A DNA stretch of 64,000 bases from assembly GCA_963082975.1 (NCBI GenBank), contig OY720348.1, forward strand, positions 17,661,146-17,725,145, in the 5' to 3' direction. A model generated the notes under the pieces. The model saw only the letters and a program-made list of their open reading frames with translations, searched no databases and was not told where the DNA came from. Positions 51,497-61,465 of the stretch are shown piece by piece (position 1 is the first letter of the stretch; the number at the start of each line of letters is the position of its first letter). This DNA is from Labia minor. Lineage: Eukaryota > Arthropoda > Insecta > Dermaptera > Spongiphoridae. The position numbers were made by a program, and so were the translations under genes.

Positions 51497-51686
51497 TTCT
51501 GGCGTTGTTATTATTATTATTTATTTATTTTTTTTTTTTTTTTAAAAAGGTATTTAGTACTTGGGGCATGGATGAGAGAGAACTGGGGTGGGAAGGGGAG
51601 GGGGGGGGTAGACTTCACACACTCGCGGCCTAAACGGTGTGGCTGACTGGGAAAAAAGAGGCCTTGGAAAGAGGGTATAAAATATA

Positions 51687-52090
51687 TGTATGTTTATATA
51701 TTAGTAGATATTTAATTTATAAAGGTATTATTTAAATAAAATTTTATACATACAAATTGAAAAAGTTGATATTTCAATATAATATTTTATATATAATATA
51801 TATTAAAATTTGTAATTGATGTATAATGAGGTATTTAGGCCGAAATGGCCTAGTAATGAGATCGCCACTAAAGATCACTTAGAGAGTTGTTAACTGCTTG
51901 ATGGTTAGTTAACTAAATGATAAAAAAATATAAGTATAAAATTATTATCCCAATTAAAATCTTCTTTAAAAAATAGTTTACATAATATGTTTTATTAATG
52001 AATAGAACGTTAAAATAAATATAAGAATTTTATCTTATAAATTATATATAATTTTTAACTTTTTTTGAATTATTTATATTCGTATATATA
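51687..52090. other. AT-rich interval
   Basis: No gene is seen. TATTTAGGCCGAAATGGCCT (51831-51850) contains an imperfect palindrome. Confidence 0.45.
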
Positions 52091-52329
52091 TATAGGGTGA
52101 ACAAACGTCCCGGTTTTCCGGGATTGTCCCGATTTTAGGTGCTCTGTCCCAGCGTTCCGAAAAATGTCTTCGGGACAGTCTATTGTCCCGGTTTTTAAAT
52201 ATTTAGGTCCGACGGACGTTTTCTTACAATCAGTTTGGTCCGATTTGGCTCTTAACATTTTCGATTTTTCATAAAAAAAAAAATTACAAATGTCCGGGTT
52301 GGGTGTTTTCGAAATATTGTCGCCCTATA
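52091..52329. mobile_element. MITE-like repeat, copy 2, with both ends
   Basis: The left end TATAGGGTGAACAAACGTCC and, read inward from the right, TATAGGGCGACAATATTTCG are inverted at their tips and lie in TA-rich flanks (TA target likely). Inside are CCGGGATTGTCCCG and TGTCTTCGGGACAGTC, hairpin-forming GC-rich blocks. At about 239 bp there is no coding capacity. The tip and TA target suggest a Tc1/mariner-like parent. Confidence 0.72.
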
Positions 52330-53649
52330 TATATATATATATATATATATGCAAAATTTCAATCTAAACTAATATTATGGTGAACCTCTCCCCCCCTCCT
52401 CTCTTAACAGTAAAACACTACTTATTTTAATATATTTACTATTATTAATATTATAAAATTTAAAAACAAAAAACAAAATAGTACCCAATCAATATATTGA
52501 CTTTTATGTAAGTTTTAGATATAGATATTGAGGAAATACTAATATATAACTGAAAAGAGAGAAAACGAACGTCGAAGTGTTTTCCCTAGATAGAAACAAA
52601 ACAGGGAGAGAGAGAAAAAAAAAATAATCTTGGAGAAAATATTACAATGCCATAAAAACCAAAAATATATGTTTTTCTATGTTACTAGGACAGACATCAG
52701 TAACTTTATATAAATGTTTTTAATAATTTATTTCATTTTTAAAATAAAACTATATTTCAAGGTAAAAGATTTAGTGTGTAAAAAAAAGTTTTAAATAAAA
52801 TAAAAACAAACAAACAAATTTTTTTTTTAACATACAAAATAAATTTTATTTAAAAAAAGAAAAAGTAAAGAAAATAGAAATAAAAGTAATATTATGGGGG
52901 TGGATTTATATATTTTTCTGGCATAATTACTTTATGTTTTATAAAACAAGGTGATAATTTTAATTACCCTGAAAATATGTTTATTACTACACAAGTTAAA
53001 CAAAAGATAAAAGGGGGTAGTTGTTTTTCAACCCTATAACATAGAATTTATTTCAAAAAATAACCTTAAGACATTAAACATAAAAAATGATAATTTATAT
53101 ATTACAATTATTTATTCTTTTAATTTTGTTTTTCTGAACTAAAAAAAAAAACTTAGATAAATTAATATTAGTTTTTTATTTTCATTTTAAAGTTATTTTT
53201 AAATTTCTATTTAAAAAAAAAAATAGAATAATTATGATTATGGATAAATATTATTTTATTTCAATATATGTAAAAAGTATATATATATGCGTGTAAATAT
53301 AACAGCCTAGCCCTTCTATGACTGTATGTATGTATGTATGTATACTAAACGCTCCATGTGGCATCTGTGGTTACTCAGTTAGGAAGTTGATTCATTTCCT
53401 ACACTGAATATAAAATTAATAATTTTAGAAATTTACAAACAATTTAAATTTTTATTTTAATTACTAATAATCAATAATATTGAAATTAAAATCAATTTCA
53501 ATTAAATTAAATTAAATATTACTCCTAATTAATTAATATTCTCTAAAACAAAGTAAGTAATATTTTTTATATTGAAATTTTTATAGGTTAAACAATGGTT
53601 AAATTTAAATGTGTTCTTTTGTTAACGCCTCCATGACAGATTAAAAATA
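52330..53649. other. AT-rich interval
   Basis: It has a GTAT tetranucleotide tract at 53322-53342 and many homopolymers. No gene is recognised. Confidence 0.5.
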
Positions 53650-54297
53650 AATAAGTTGACCTGTGGCCAGGTCCGAACCGACCGACGGTTTGAAATAAAT
53701 TAATTTCCAGCTACAGAAACAATTTCAAATAATTTTAATATATCTATTAATGTAATAAAAAAACAGATATGAATATAACATAAATATTTTTAATTTTATT
53801 TTATTTATAAAATATATGTAAGACCAGGCTGTGACGTCATGAATGGCTGGATGACGTCATATAATTTTAAATCAAGAAAAAACTAATAAATATGATTTTC
53901 CCGAGGATAAAACCAATACAAAGTGCATGATTCGTGGTGATATATAAAAAAATCTCCTCATGTGAAATTTGGTGTGAAAATAACCCTTCCCTTCCTATCG
54001 TCGATCGCTAATAATACCACTTCCGGTTTCCGGAATTGCACCAAAAGTTGATCAATTCATCCCACTGATGCATTAAGTAAATATACCAAATTTCATCAAA
54101 ATCGGTTTAGCCGTTCAGGCTGTATACATCTATACGGACGGACAGACGGACAGACGGACAGACGGACGGACAGACATCATGCTAAAAATACTTTTTTCTG
54201 TTAAGAAAATGCATGATTCGTGGAGATATGTAAAAATCTCCACATGTGAAATTTGGTGTGAAAACAATACCTCCCTTACTATCGTCGGTCGGTAAAA
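53650..54297 (+). repeat. Family B repeat, copy 1 (full length reference copy)
   Basis: It runs from AAGTTGACCTGTGGCCAGGT through CCGAACCGACCGACGG to ATCGTCGGTCGGTAAAAA. The two direct modules are at 53924-54008 and 54211-54295. The tetranucleotide tract (GGACAGAC)n is at 54136-54177. A hairpin GTGGAGAT / ATCTCCAC lies close to the right end. Confidence 0.9.
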
Positions 54298-55210
54298 ACA
54301 AATAATTTCAAATTGTATAGAATCTTAAAATAATAAGTTGAAATAATTTTTATTGATGATATTGAGTTACTATTTCCTTTAAAACACGTATTTTATAGAA
54401 TTATTTATTTATTGACGTATTTTGTTACTTTGTATTCGTTTTAAATATCACTAAAAATTCGTTTTTTATTTTATTGATACTATTTAAGGTAGATTATTTT
54501 TTGAATTTTATTAAATATTTTTTTTTCACTAACATGTCCAATGATGATATAAATTAAACATTGGTTTATTAAACCATGTTCATTTTTCTGAGGACAGAAT
54601 TTTTCATAAAATAAAAGAACGTGTTGTCATTATTAATTGGTAAATAAACAATTTAAAAGTCGAAAAACTGAAAAAGTGATCAACAAAGAAGGAATTTAAC
54701 TATATACACTGAATCCCCTCGGCGGACGGGGCCTTTTCACTATATTTTAAATAAGAATACCAAAAAATATGAATGTTTTAATACACTTTGAATCTTTTGC
54801 ATAGAGACTTTCAACCAAATACTATCTATCACTTCGGGGGTACAGGGGGCAGGTGTGAAGAGCGCCAAAGGCGGTCTGAGAAGCTAGTATATATGTATTT
54901 ATAATATATTGTTAACTACATGTATAGATGTATATTATATTAAAAAATTGAAGCTAAAAGAAAAGAAAAATGTTGCGATTGAAGATGATGTTAAATTTAT
55001 GAAAGAAATAGAATAAAAATGAAACATTGTTTTTTTTTTTTATCAAATTTATTAAAAGCAGGCAATGATTATATAATTATTTAATTTAGATTATTACAGC
55101 TCTTATTTCACAGCTATCTTCATTCATTTAAACATAATCTAATTAACTTATACAATTATATATCAGTTTCTAATCTATCAAGCAGAAACTATCCAATTAT
55201 ATACCACTCA
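54298..55210. other. AT-rich interval with a GC-rich patch
   Basis: A patch at 54713-54895 (CCCCTCGGCGGACGGGGCC, then CGGGGGTACAGGGGGCAGGT and GAGCGCCAAAGGCGGTCTGA) has GC-rich ends around an AT-rich core, like a small DNA element. I could not define terminal repeats. Confidence 0.4.
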
Positions 55211-55325
55211 TTTTTACTATCTCGCCAGAGATAGTATTGCAATCACGAAATTTTTCGATGTCGAGATTTTGATATTTTTATACGTTTTAAAGTCCCTGAG
55301 TCATTTTTACTAAGGATGAATAAAA

Positions 55326-55381
<56 letters not shown>

Positions 55382-55841
55382 TAGTTAAGATTACGTAAAA
55401 ACGATATGAGCTAGAATAATGAAATTTAGTACACGGGCATTATTCAAAATTTGTAGTTTTCTTTTGAGAAATGTAGCTCATCCGGAAGAGGATCATTACT
55501 TACCACGTTTTCATTTTTTTCTTCTAAACTGACCGTAAAAATAAAGATATATGTTTGATAGTTTTTCACATGATTAAAAATTGTATAAAACTGCTATATA
55601 TAGAATTTCAACTTGATTGAATCGCTAAAAGTACCAGAATTAATTTTTTTAACATGTTGACTGGCAATCACGCGCCAGTACGTGACGTGGTTCCATCCAC
55701 AATGAGTCAAACACGCGATGGTTAAATAAATATAATTTTTTAATTTTAATTTATAATTTATAATTAAATTTTAATTAAATTTAAATATAATATATATGTT
55801 AATTAATCCAATTCATATTTAGTCAAGTAGAGATACTTCAG
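55211..55841 (-). repeat. Family A repeat, copy 9 (full length, reverse)
   Basis: It begins TTTTTACTATCTCGCCAGAG (hairpin end) and finishes AGTAGAGATACTTCAG, a diverged form of the other terminus. The simple repeat here is a TC tract followed by a TG tract (55335-55381) instead of TG alone. Confidence 0.88.
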
Positions 55842-56140
55842 ATTTTTATTTTTGGAATATTAAAAGTTACTTAACCACCGAAGATATCATTTAATGACAC
55901 ATTTTTTTTACTATTTCAAATGAACAATTTTGAATTATATTCTGTATATTATCATTGAAATATAAAAATTAAGACATATTTTTACAAAAATAAAAATTAA
56001 AGCAATTAATATATCATATAATATGTAAAAGATTTATAATCTATATTTCAAATAATAAAAATAAATATATTCAAAAATTTTGTTAGAATTTTGACAGCAA
56101 TAAATTTCTTATAGAGATATAAGTATTTGTCCCTAAGAAA
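55842..56140. other. AT-rich interval
   Basis: No feature recognised. Confidence 0.5.
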
Positions 56141-56430
56141 AACCTCTGACCTTTGCACATCCTACGCCAGGACAACGCCTATCAAGTAGGTTGTATCAAT
56201 TAGGTGTCCTATGATCAGTAGAACGGGTTCTATCAACCTTAACCTCGATTTTCTTGATCCCGGAGGCAGGGTTAACTTCGTCCCATAGACTCCAGCTAGA
56301 AAAATTCCCTTGCCAGTTTCGGGTACAGGAGAATGTGAGACAGCTTCGCTACCTCCTACCCTGTGGCGCATATTACCACGGGACTACGAGAATATGAGCC
56401 AGCCACGCTACCTTCTACATTGTGGCGCCT
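56141..56430 (-). mobile_element. tRNA-derived SINE, copy 2, with duplicated head
   Basis: Same family as 29239-29461. On the minus strand there are two tandem tRNA-like heads: GGCGCCACAATGTAGAAGGT, AGCGTGGCTGGCTCATATTC, then GCGCCACAGGGTAGGAGGTA, GCGAAGCTGTCTCACATTC. One body follows (CTGGCAAGGGAATTTTTCTA to AAAGGTCAGAGGTTT). The second head has a decayed B box (TGTACCCGAAAC). The first head stops near its B-box region (GTAGTCCCGTGG). Confidence 0.72.
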
Positions 56431-57184
56431 CTATATTTGTCCATAATTATAAAAAATACTTTTAGCATGAAGATAGCTGTCATAGTAAGAACATTTAATC
56501 ATATGTTATTGGATATTTCGTTATTTAATCATTTTTCTAAATACAAAGTAATAAATAACTTAATAGCATAGCATAAAAAAACATAATTAAATTCATTTTA
56601 TGATCGAAGATATGAGATATATTTATTTTATTTTATTTTTTTTTTATTGTAAATTTTGCGTATATAAATTAATCCGGTAGCTTTTATGATTAATTTTTCA
56701 TAGCTTGGATTGATATTTCATTGTATTATTGCAATATACCATTTTCAAAAAAAATTCAAAATACAAATCACAAATGTTTATTAGGCCAAAAAAAAGTTAT
56801 ATTTATTTGGTATTACTACACATAAGACGCCTTTAATAATATTAAAATTGCGGATCATATTTCATCCCTGTACTCTCCTCCCTACCCCGGGAGAAATAAT
56901 ACTAGAGATTATAGGTCAATATACTAAATATATGTAAATCCCTTTAATTTATAATTCATAATCCACCCCAATTTAATGCAATTTACAGGGGTAAAATAAA
57001 CAAAAAAATATAGAATTTGGGACTTTTCTCTACCTAATCTTTTTCAATTTCTTTATAATAAATTTAAATTTATCGTCTTATTAATTTTAATTATGATATG
57101 TTGATATATGTTCCTTTTTAATTTTGTAAAAGAAATATTAGAGTTTTTAAAAGTAAATCATTTCTTAAACATATTTTTTTTATT
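56431..57184. other. AT-rich interval
   Basis: No gene or repeat recognised. Confidence 0.5.
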
Positions 57185-57609
57185 TATACTATCTCTCCAG
57201 AGAAAATTTTCTATGTCGAAATTTTGATGTTTTTATACGTTTTGAAGGTTCCTGAATCATTTTCACTAAGTTTGAGAAAAATGTCTTTGTGTGTATGTAT
57301 GTAGACAACGGTTTGAGCTAGAATCATGAAATTTGGTATACGGGCATTATTCAAAATTCGTAGTTTCCTATCAACTTTTGAGAAAAGTAGCTCAACCGGA
57401 AGATGACCATTACCTACCACGTTTTCATTTTTTTTCCTCTAAACTGACCGTAAAAATAAAGATTTATGTTTGATAGTTTTTCACAGGATTAAAAATGGTA
57501 TTAAACTGCTATATATAGAATTTCAGCTTGATTGAATCGCCTAAAGTACCGGAATTAATTAACACGTTGACTGCAAATCACGCGCCAGCATGTCTCGTGG
57601 TGCCATCAA
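57185..57609 (-). repeat. Family A repeat, copy 10, first part
   Basis: It runs from ACTATCTCTCCAGAGA to GTGGTGCCATCAACAAA, where a family B element interrupts it. It lacks most of the simple-repeat tract. The second part resumes at 58287. Confidence 0.88.
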
Positions 57610-58286
57610 CAAATAAGTTGACCTGTGGCCAGGTCCGAACCGACCGACGGTTTGAAATAAATTAATTTCCAGCTACAGAAACAATTTCAAATAATTTTAA
57701 TATATCTATTAATGTAATAAAAAACAGATATGAATATAACATAAATATTTTTAATTTTATTTTATTTATAATATATTTTTATTTATAATATATAGCTGAA
57801 GTAGCCGGCGTTGCCCGGCGTTACCCGAGGCTGTGACGCCATGAAGGACTGGGTGACGTCATATAATTTTAAATTAAGAAAAACATAATGAAGATGATTT
57901 TTCCCGAGGATAAAACCAATACATTCGTGGTGATATGTAAAAAAATCTCCTCATGTGAAATTTGGTGTGAAAATAACCCTTCCCTTCCTATCGTCGATCG
58001 CTAATACTACCACTTCCGGTTTCCGGATTTGCACCAAAAGTTGATCAATTCATCCCACTGTTGCATTAAGTAAATATACCAAATTTCATCAAAATCCGTT
58101 GAGCCGTTCAGGCTGTACACATCTATACGGACGGACAGACGGACAGACGGACAGACGGACAGACATCATGCTAAAAATACTTTTTTCTGTTAAGAAAATG
58201 CATGATTCGTGGAGATATGTAAAAATCTCCACATGTGAAATTTGGTGTGAAAACAATACCTCCCTTACTATCGTCGGTCGGTAAAA
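57610..58286 (+). repeat. Family B repeat, copy 2, nested in an A repeat
   Basis: It runs from TAAGTTGACCTGTGGCCAGG to ATCGTCGGTCGGTAAAAA, with both modules and the GGAC/AGAC tract (58127-58166). It carries an extra segment at about 57795-57835 (AGCCGGCGTTGCCCGGCGTT, ACCCGAGGCTGTGACG) that copy 1 lacks. Its position inside a family A copy shows that B moved after that A copy was in place. Confidence 0.9.
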
Positions 58287-58430
58287 ACCAAACATGCGCT
58301 GATTTAATAAATATTATTTATTAATTTTAATTTATAATTTATATATAATTTTAATTAAATCTAATTTAAATATATTATATGTTATTTAATCCAATTCAAA
58401 TTACGAGATAGTCGAGTGAAGATACTCCAG
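58287..58430 (-). repeat. Family A repeat, copy 10, second part
   Basis: It resumes with CCAAACATGCGCTGATTTAA and ends ATAGTCGAGTGAAGATACTCCAG-type sequence, the usual A terminus. Together with 57185-57609 it makes one A element minus a few bases. Confidence 0.88.
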
Positions 58431-59285
58431 ATTTTTTTTTTATCTAGTTATTGCTTTGATCTATTCAGATAAATTAATTTCTTTCTCTCTTATTTTATTT
58501 TTTAATTTAAAAATAAAAAAAAGTGTATATACTAGTATTGAAAAAAAAACCACAACTTTATGAAAATTGTTTTGTCTAAATAAAATTTATTATATTCTTT
58601 TGTTGTTTGATGGAATAAATAAATAAAGGTTTTTTGGACATCAAAATTGAATAAAGTGATATCCACCTGTATCGAAATATTGATGGATTGAGATGAAACA
58701 TTTATGAGATGCAAAAATCAAAGCGTATCCATTTTTTATCAAGGACTGTTGATGATCTTGGGTTCACCTGTTTACTAGAAAGGTTCAGAAGGGGAGGAAG
58801 GGATAAAGCCCGGGAGAGTAAATTGATAAATCATTTTTAAAAAATTCAATTTTAGACAATTTTTTTCAATGAAAATATCTGTTTTTTTTTTTTCTTTTAA
58901 TTAAACTCTCAATTCAGATTTTAAATGCCCGATTTAAATATACACCTACCCTTAAGATATAAAAATACATTTTCGCTGAAAAATCAATTTATATTCAATC
59001 ATTAAAATTTAATTTAGCAAATATCGCATATTTTTTTTTTAAATTATTTATTTTTTTTCAACAAATTTAATTGTTTTTTTTTACATTAGAAAAACCATAA
59101 TTTTCTTTCTACTTCTATTGAGAAACATACTAGAATAAATTCAGTAGAATTTAATGTGATTTACTTTTTTAACAATATAAACAAAACAGTGATAAATTTT
59201 CACAAATGATGATTGATGAAAAGTTTATTGGAAATAACCTGAATTAGAATTATTGGAAATAACCTGAATTAGAAATAACCTAAAA
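58431..59285. other. AT-rich interval
   Basis: One less AT-biased patch at 58740-58830 (AGAAAGGTTCAGAAGGGGAG) has no recognised coding content. A short AACCTGAATTAGAA direct repeat lies at about 59236-59280. Confidence 0.45.
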
Positions 59286-59573
59286 GCTAGAACTAGAATC
59301 AAGTGTGAAGATAATAGATATAAAAATCAAATATAAGAGAGAATTAGGAGAGAATTAGAATTGGATGGAAATGGCTAATGATAGAAGTAATAAGTTTATT
59401 GTATTATAGTTAAGTTAATACAAGCTCAAGCTAGGACTAGAATCAAGTCTGAAAATAATTGATATAAAAATCAAATACAAGAGGGAATTAGGAGAGAATT
59501 AGAATTGGATGGAAATGACTCATGATACGAGTATAAATTTATTGTATTATAGTTAAGTTATTACAAGTTCAGA
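59286..59573. repeat. Tandem duplication of a roughly 144-bp unit
   Basis: Two units start CTAGAACTAGAATCAAGT (59286) and CTAGGACTAGAATCAAGT (59430) and end TATAGTTAAGTTA-ACAAG. They differ at a modest number of positions, so the duplication is not brand new. Confidence 0.88.
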
Positions 59574-59648
59574 ATTAATATTAGCAGATCTATAAAATTG
59601 TATTAGAAATAAAAACAAATAATTAGAATTTGTTTTTCTGTTGTTCAG

Positions 59649-59856
59649 ACGGAGGGGCTCCCGACCTGAACGTGAAAATGCGAGGATGTCGACGACCGGT
59701 GGCGATCCCCTTGAGCCTGCTCGCAATAAGCGGGGTACTCCGCTTTACAGCAAGGAGGACATGCGGGAGCAGTATTGTATCACCAGTAAACAACTGGACG
59801 TACTCGACCGGAGTAGGGGAGCCGCCCGATTGTTCGGATGCCTCTCCAAATATCAG
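59649..59856 (+). CDS. Candidate internal exon of a conserved host gene, unknown family
   Basis: A 208-bp GC-balanced island lies between a good acceptor (TTTTTCTGTTGTTCAG, ending 59648) and a good donor (TATCAG/GTAATC at 59857). One frame is open throughout, 69 codons plus one leading base, and ends at a codon boundary: RRGSRPERENARMSTTGGDP, LEPARNKRGTPLYSKEDMRE, QYCITSKQLDVLDRSRGAAR, LFGCLSKYQ. Another plus frame is open too (DGGAPDLNVKMRGCRRP). The first reads more like a globular protein: charged, with mixed helix-like spacing. Composition, both splice signals and position in AT-rich intron-like DNA make it the best host-exon candidate here. I do not recognise the protein. Confidence 0.6.
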
Positions 59857-60386
59857 GTAATCCCATCTACCTTTTCTTTTCTCTCTCGATTATTAACAGC
59901 AATTGGTATTCCATACCATGACTTGATACTATTTTCATAATCCTATATTTATTAGATTATATTATATTATTCATTAATTTATTTTATTACTGACAATTTA
60001 TTAAATTATGTAAAGTAAGACCTCATTAGTATATCGTATCAAAGATACCATCAAGGGGATAATCAAAATATATTCGATATTTTGTATAGTATACTTCTAT
60101 ACAAGTATTAATATATATTGATTTTATAATAATCTTTATTACATTCTTATCTACAATTATATTATTAGTACCTGGTTCACCGAGCCACTGTTCGGTACTT
60201 TAAACAAATTATTCCTTATGAACTAGAAATATTTAAGATTGAGATTATTATTTAAAATAAATAAATGAAAAAATATATTAAATAATTTCAAATAATTTAA
60301 AAGAACATAAATTAATAATTAATAAAAAATAGTCATAAAACATACAGCTCTTAAACGTACGTATTAATGCACCTAAAGACAGAAAA
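59857..60386. other. AT-rich, intron-like interval
   Basis: It follows the candidate donor at 59857. No gene or repeat is recognised. Confidence 0.45.
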
Positions 60387-60630
60387 GTATGGCCTGTGGA
60401 TATAACATAAACGTTTTTTATTATTAAATTAAGAAAAAACTAACAAAGATGATTTCTCCCGAAGCTGAAACCTACACAAATCGATTTTTCTATATAAATA
60501 TTATCTATGGAGTTAATTTCAAAAAAATCCTTCGAGTGGTTTAATATTTCAAGAAATACAAATATATATATATATACACACAATATTTGCTAGTATAATA
60601 AGATAAGATATATATATATATATATATATA
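60387..60630 (+). repeat. Family C repeat, copy 2 (B-related)
   Basis: It has GGCCTGTGGATATAACATAA (a shortened B start), GATTTCTCCCGAAGCTGAAA and CGATTTTTCTATATAAAT. It then ends TTTGCTAGTATAATAAGATA followed by a TA tract. It matches copy 1 at 23640-23880. Confidence 0.7.
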
Positions 60631-61005
60631 TATCCTGTATCTAATCGTAATTGAAAGTAAACATAGTTTAAGAGTACTTAAAATTAAAAATATTTTAAAA
60701 GAAATATTTTTATTTACGAATTTAATCCCACCCACTTCTGTGTACATATTTAATTATTTACAATAATACTTGTACATATATCATCTATTTCTGAAGATGG
60801 TGTAATAAGTGAAAAATGTACTTAAAGAAAACAAATGTGTTTAAAATAATTTTAAATTATTTTTATAAAATACTAGAAATTATAAATGGAATTGTAATTA
60901 TTATGCAAGTCAACTGATTTATATTTGTTAGAGGATATCAATTTTATATTTTTTTTTCTAAAAATTTTTTAAATCAAAGAATTATTTCTCTATCTCTCTA
61001 CCTAT
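60631..61005. other. AT-rich interval with a CTGAAGA...GAAAA motif
   Basis: The sequence CTGAAGATGGTGTAATAAGT then GAAAAATGTACTT at 60791-60824 has the two boxes of the hammerhead-like pattern but no convincing stem II. No gene is recognised. Confidence 0.35.
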
Positions 61006-61465
61006 TAGGTTGCCCGGAAAGTAATTTCGTTTGTGTGTTTTTTTTTTTTTTTGTTAAACTGAAAGACAATTTTCGTATAATGAAAATTTTCTGTCAAAAA
61101 ACTGATCCAGATGATTTTTTAACCTCTTCATTTGAATTGCCGGATTTGAATTTTGTAAACCAGTTCTGGCACTGACATATTGTCAAAACATCTTCTCCAT
61201 AAACATCCGTTAATTTTTTTTTCTGGCTTGAACATCACTTTTACCTTTTCTATCAGAAAAAAGTCAAATATGACGAAATTGTTGCTTATTGCTCCCCTAT
61301 TTAAAAGGCCACCAACCATAAAACTATTGAACTTTATCCACACATAAACATTGCTATATCAGCTAACCAAACATAATGATTATTCGGTTTAGGTGTGAAG
61401 TTGTGTTCGAAAAAATATAATTAAATCCTCCGATGGAAAATGAAATCACTTTCCGAACAATCTAA
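61006..61465 (-). mobile_element. Mariner-type element of a third lineage, internally deleted
   Basis: The left end TTAGGTTGCCCGGAAAGTAA and, read inward from the right, TTAGATTGTTCGGAAAGTGA are inverted repeats of at least 25 bp. TA flanks both ends (61004-61005 and 61466-61467). It is about 460 bp. The inside has minus-strand scraps such as VNQFWH-like and KSGNSNEEVKK sequence but no catalytic motif. Confidence 0.85.

Larger units (their letters stand above)
47224..51675 (-). mobile_element. Full-length jockey-like LINE
   Basis: On the minus strand a 5' UTR (about 51500-51675), ORF1, ORF2, a 3' UTR and an A-tail (poly-T at 47231-47252 on the plus strand) are all present. TATAAAATATA occurs at 47213-47223 and again at 51676-51686, a candidate target duplication, though both sites are AT-rich. 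ORF2 is uninterrupted and ORF1 is broken only by an apparent one-base length change in a homopolymer. This is the best preserved LINE in the window. Confidence 0.9.

Noticed and set aside
47213..51686. TATAAAATATA as a firm LINE target duplication
   Set aside because: Kept only as a candidate: the sequence is common in AT-rich DNA and is separated from the poly-A tail by several bases.
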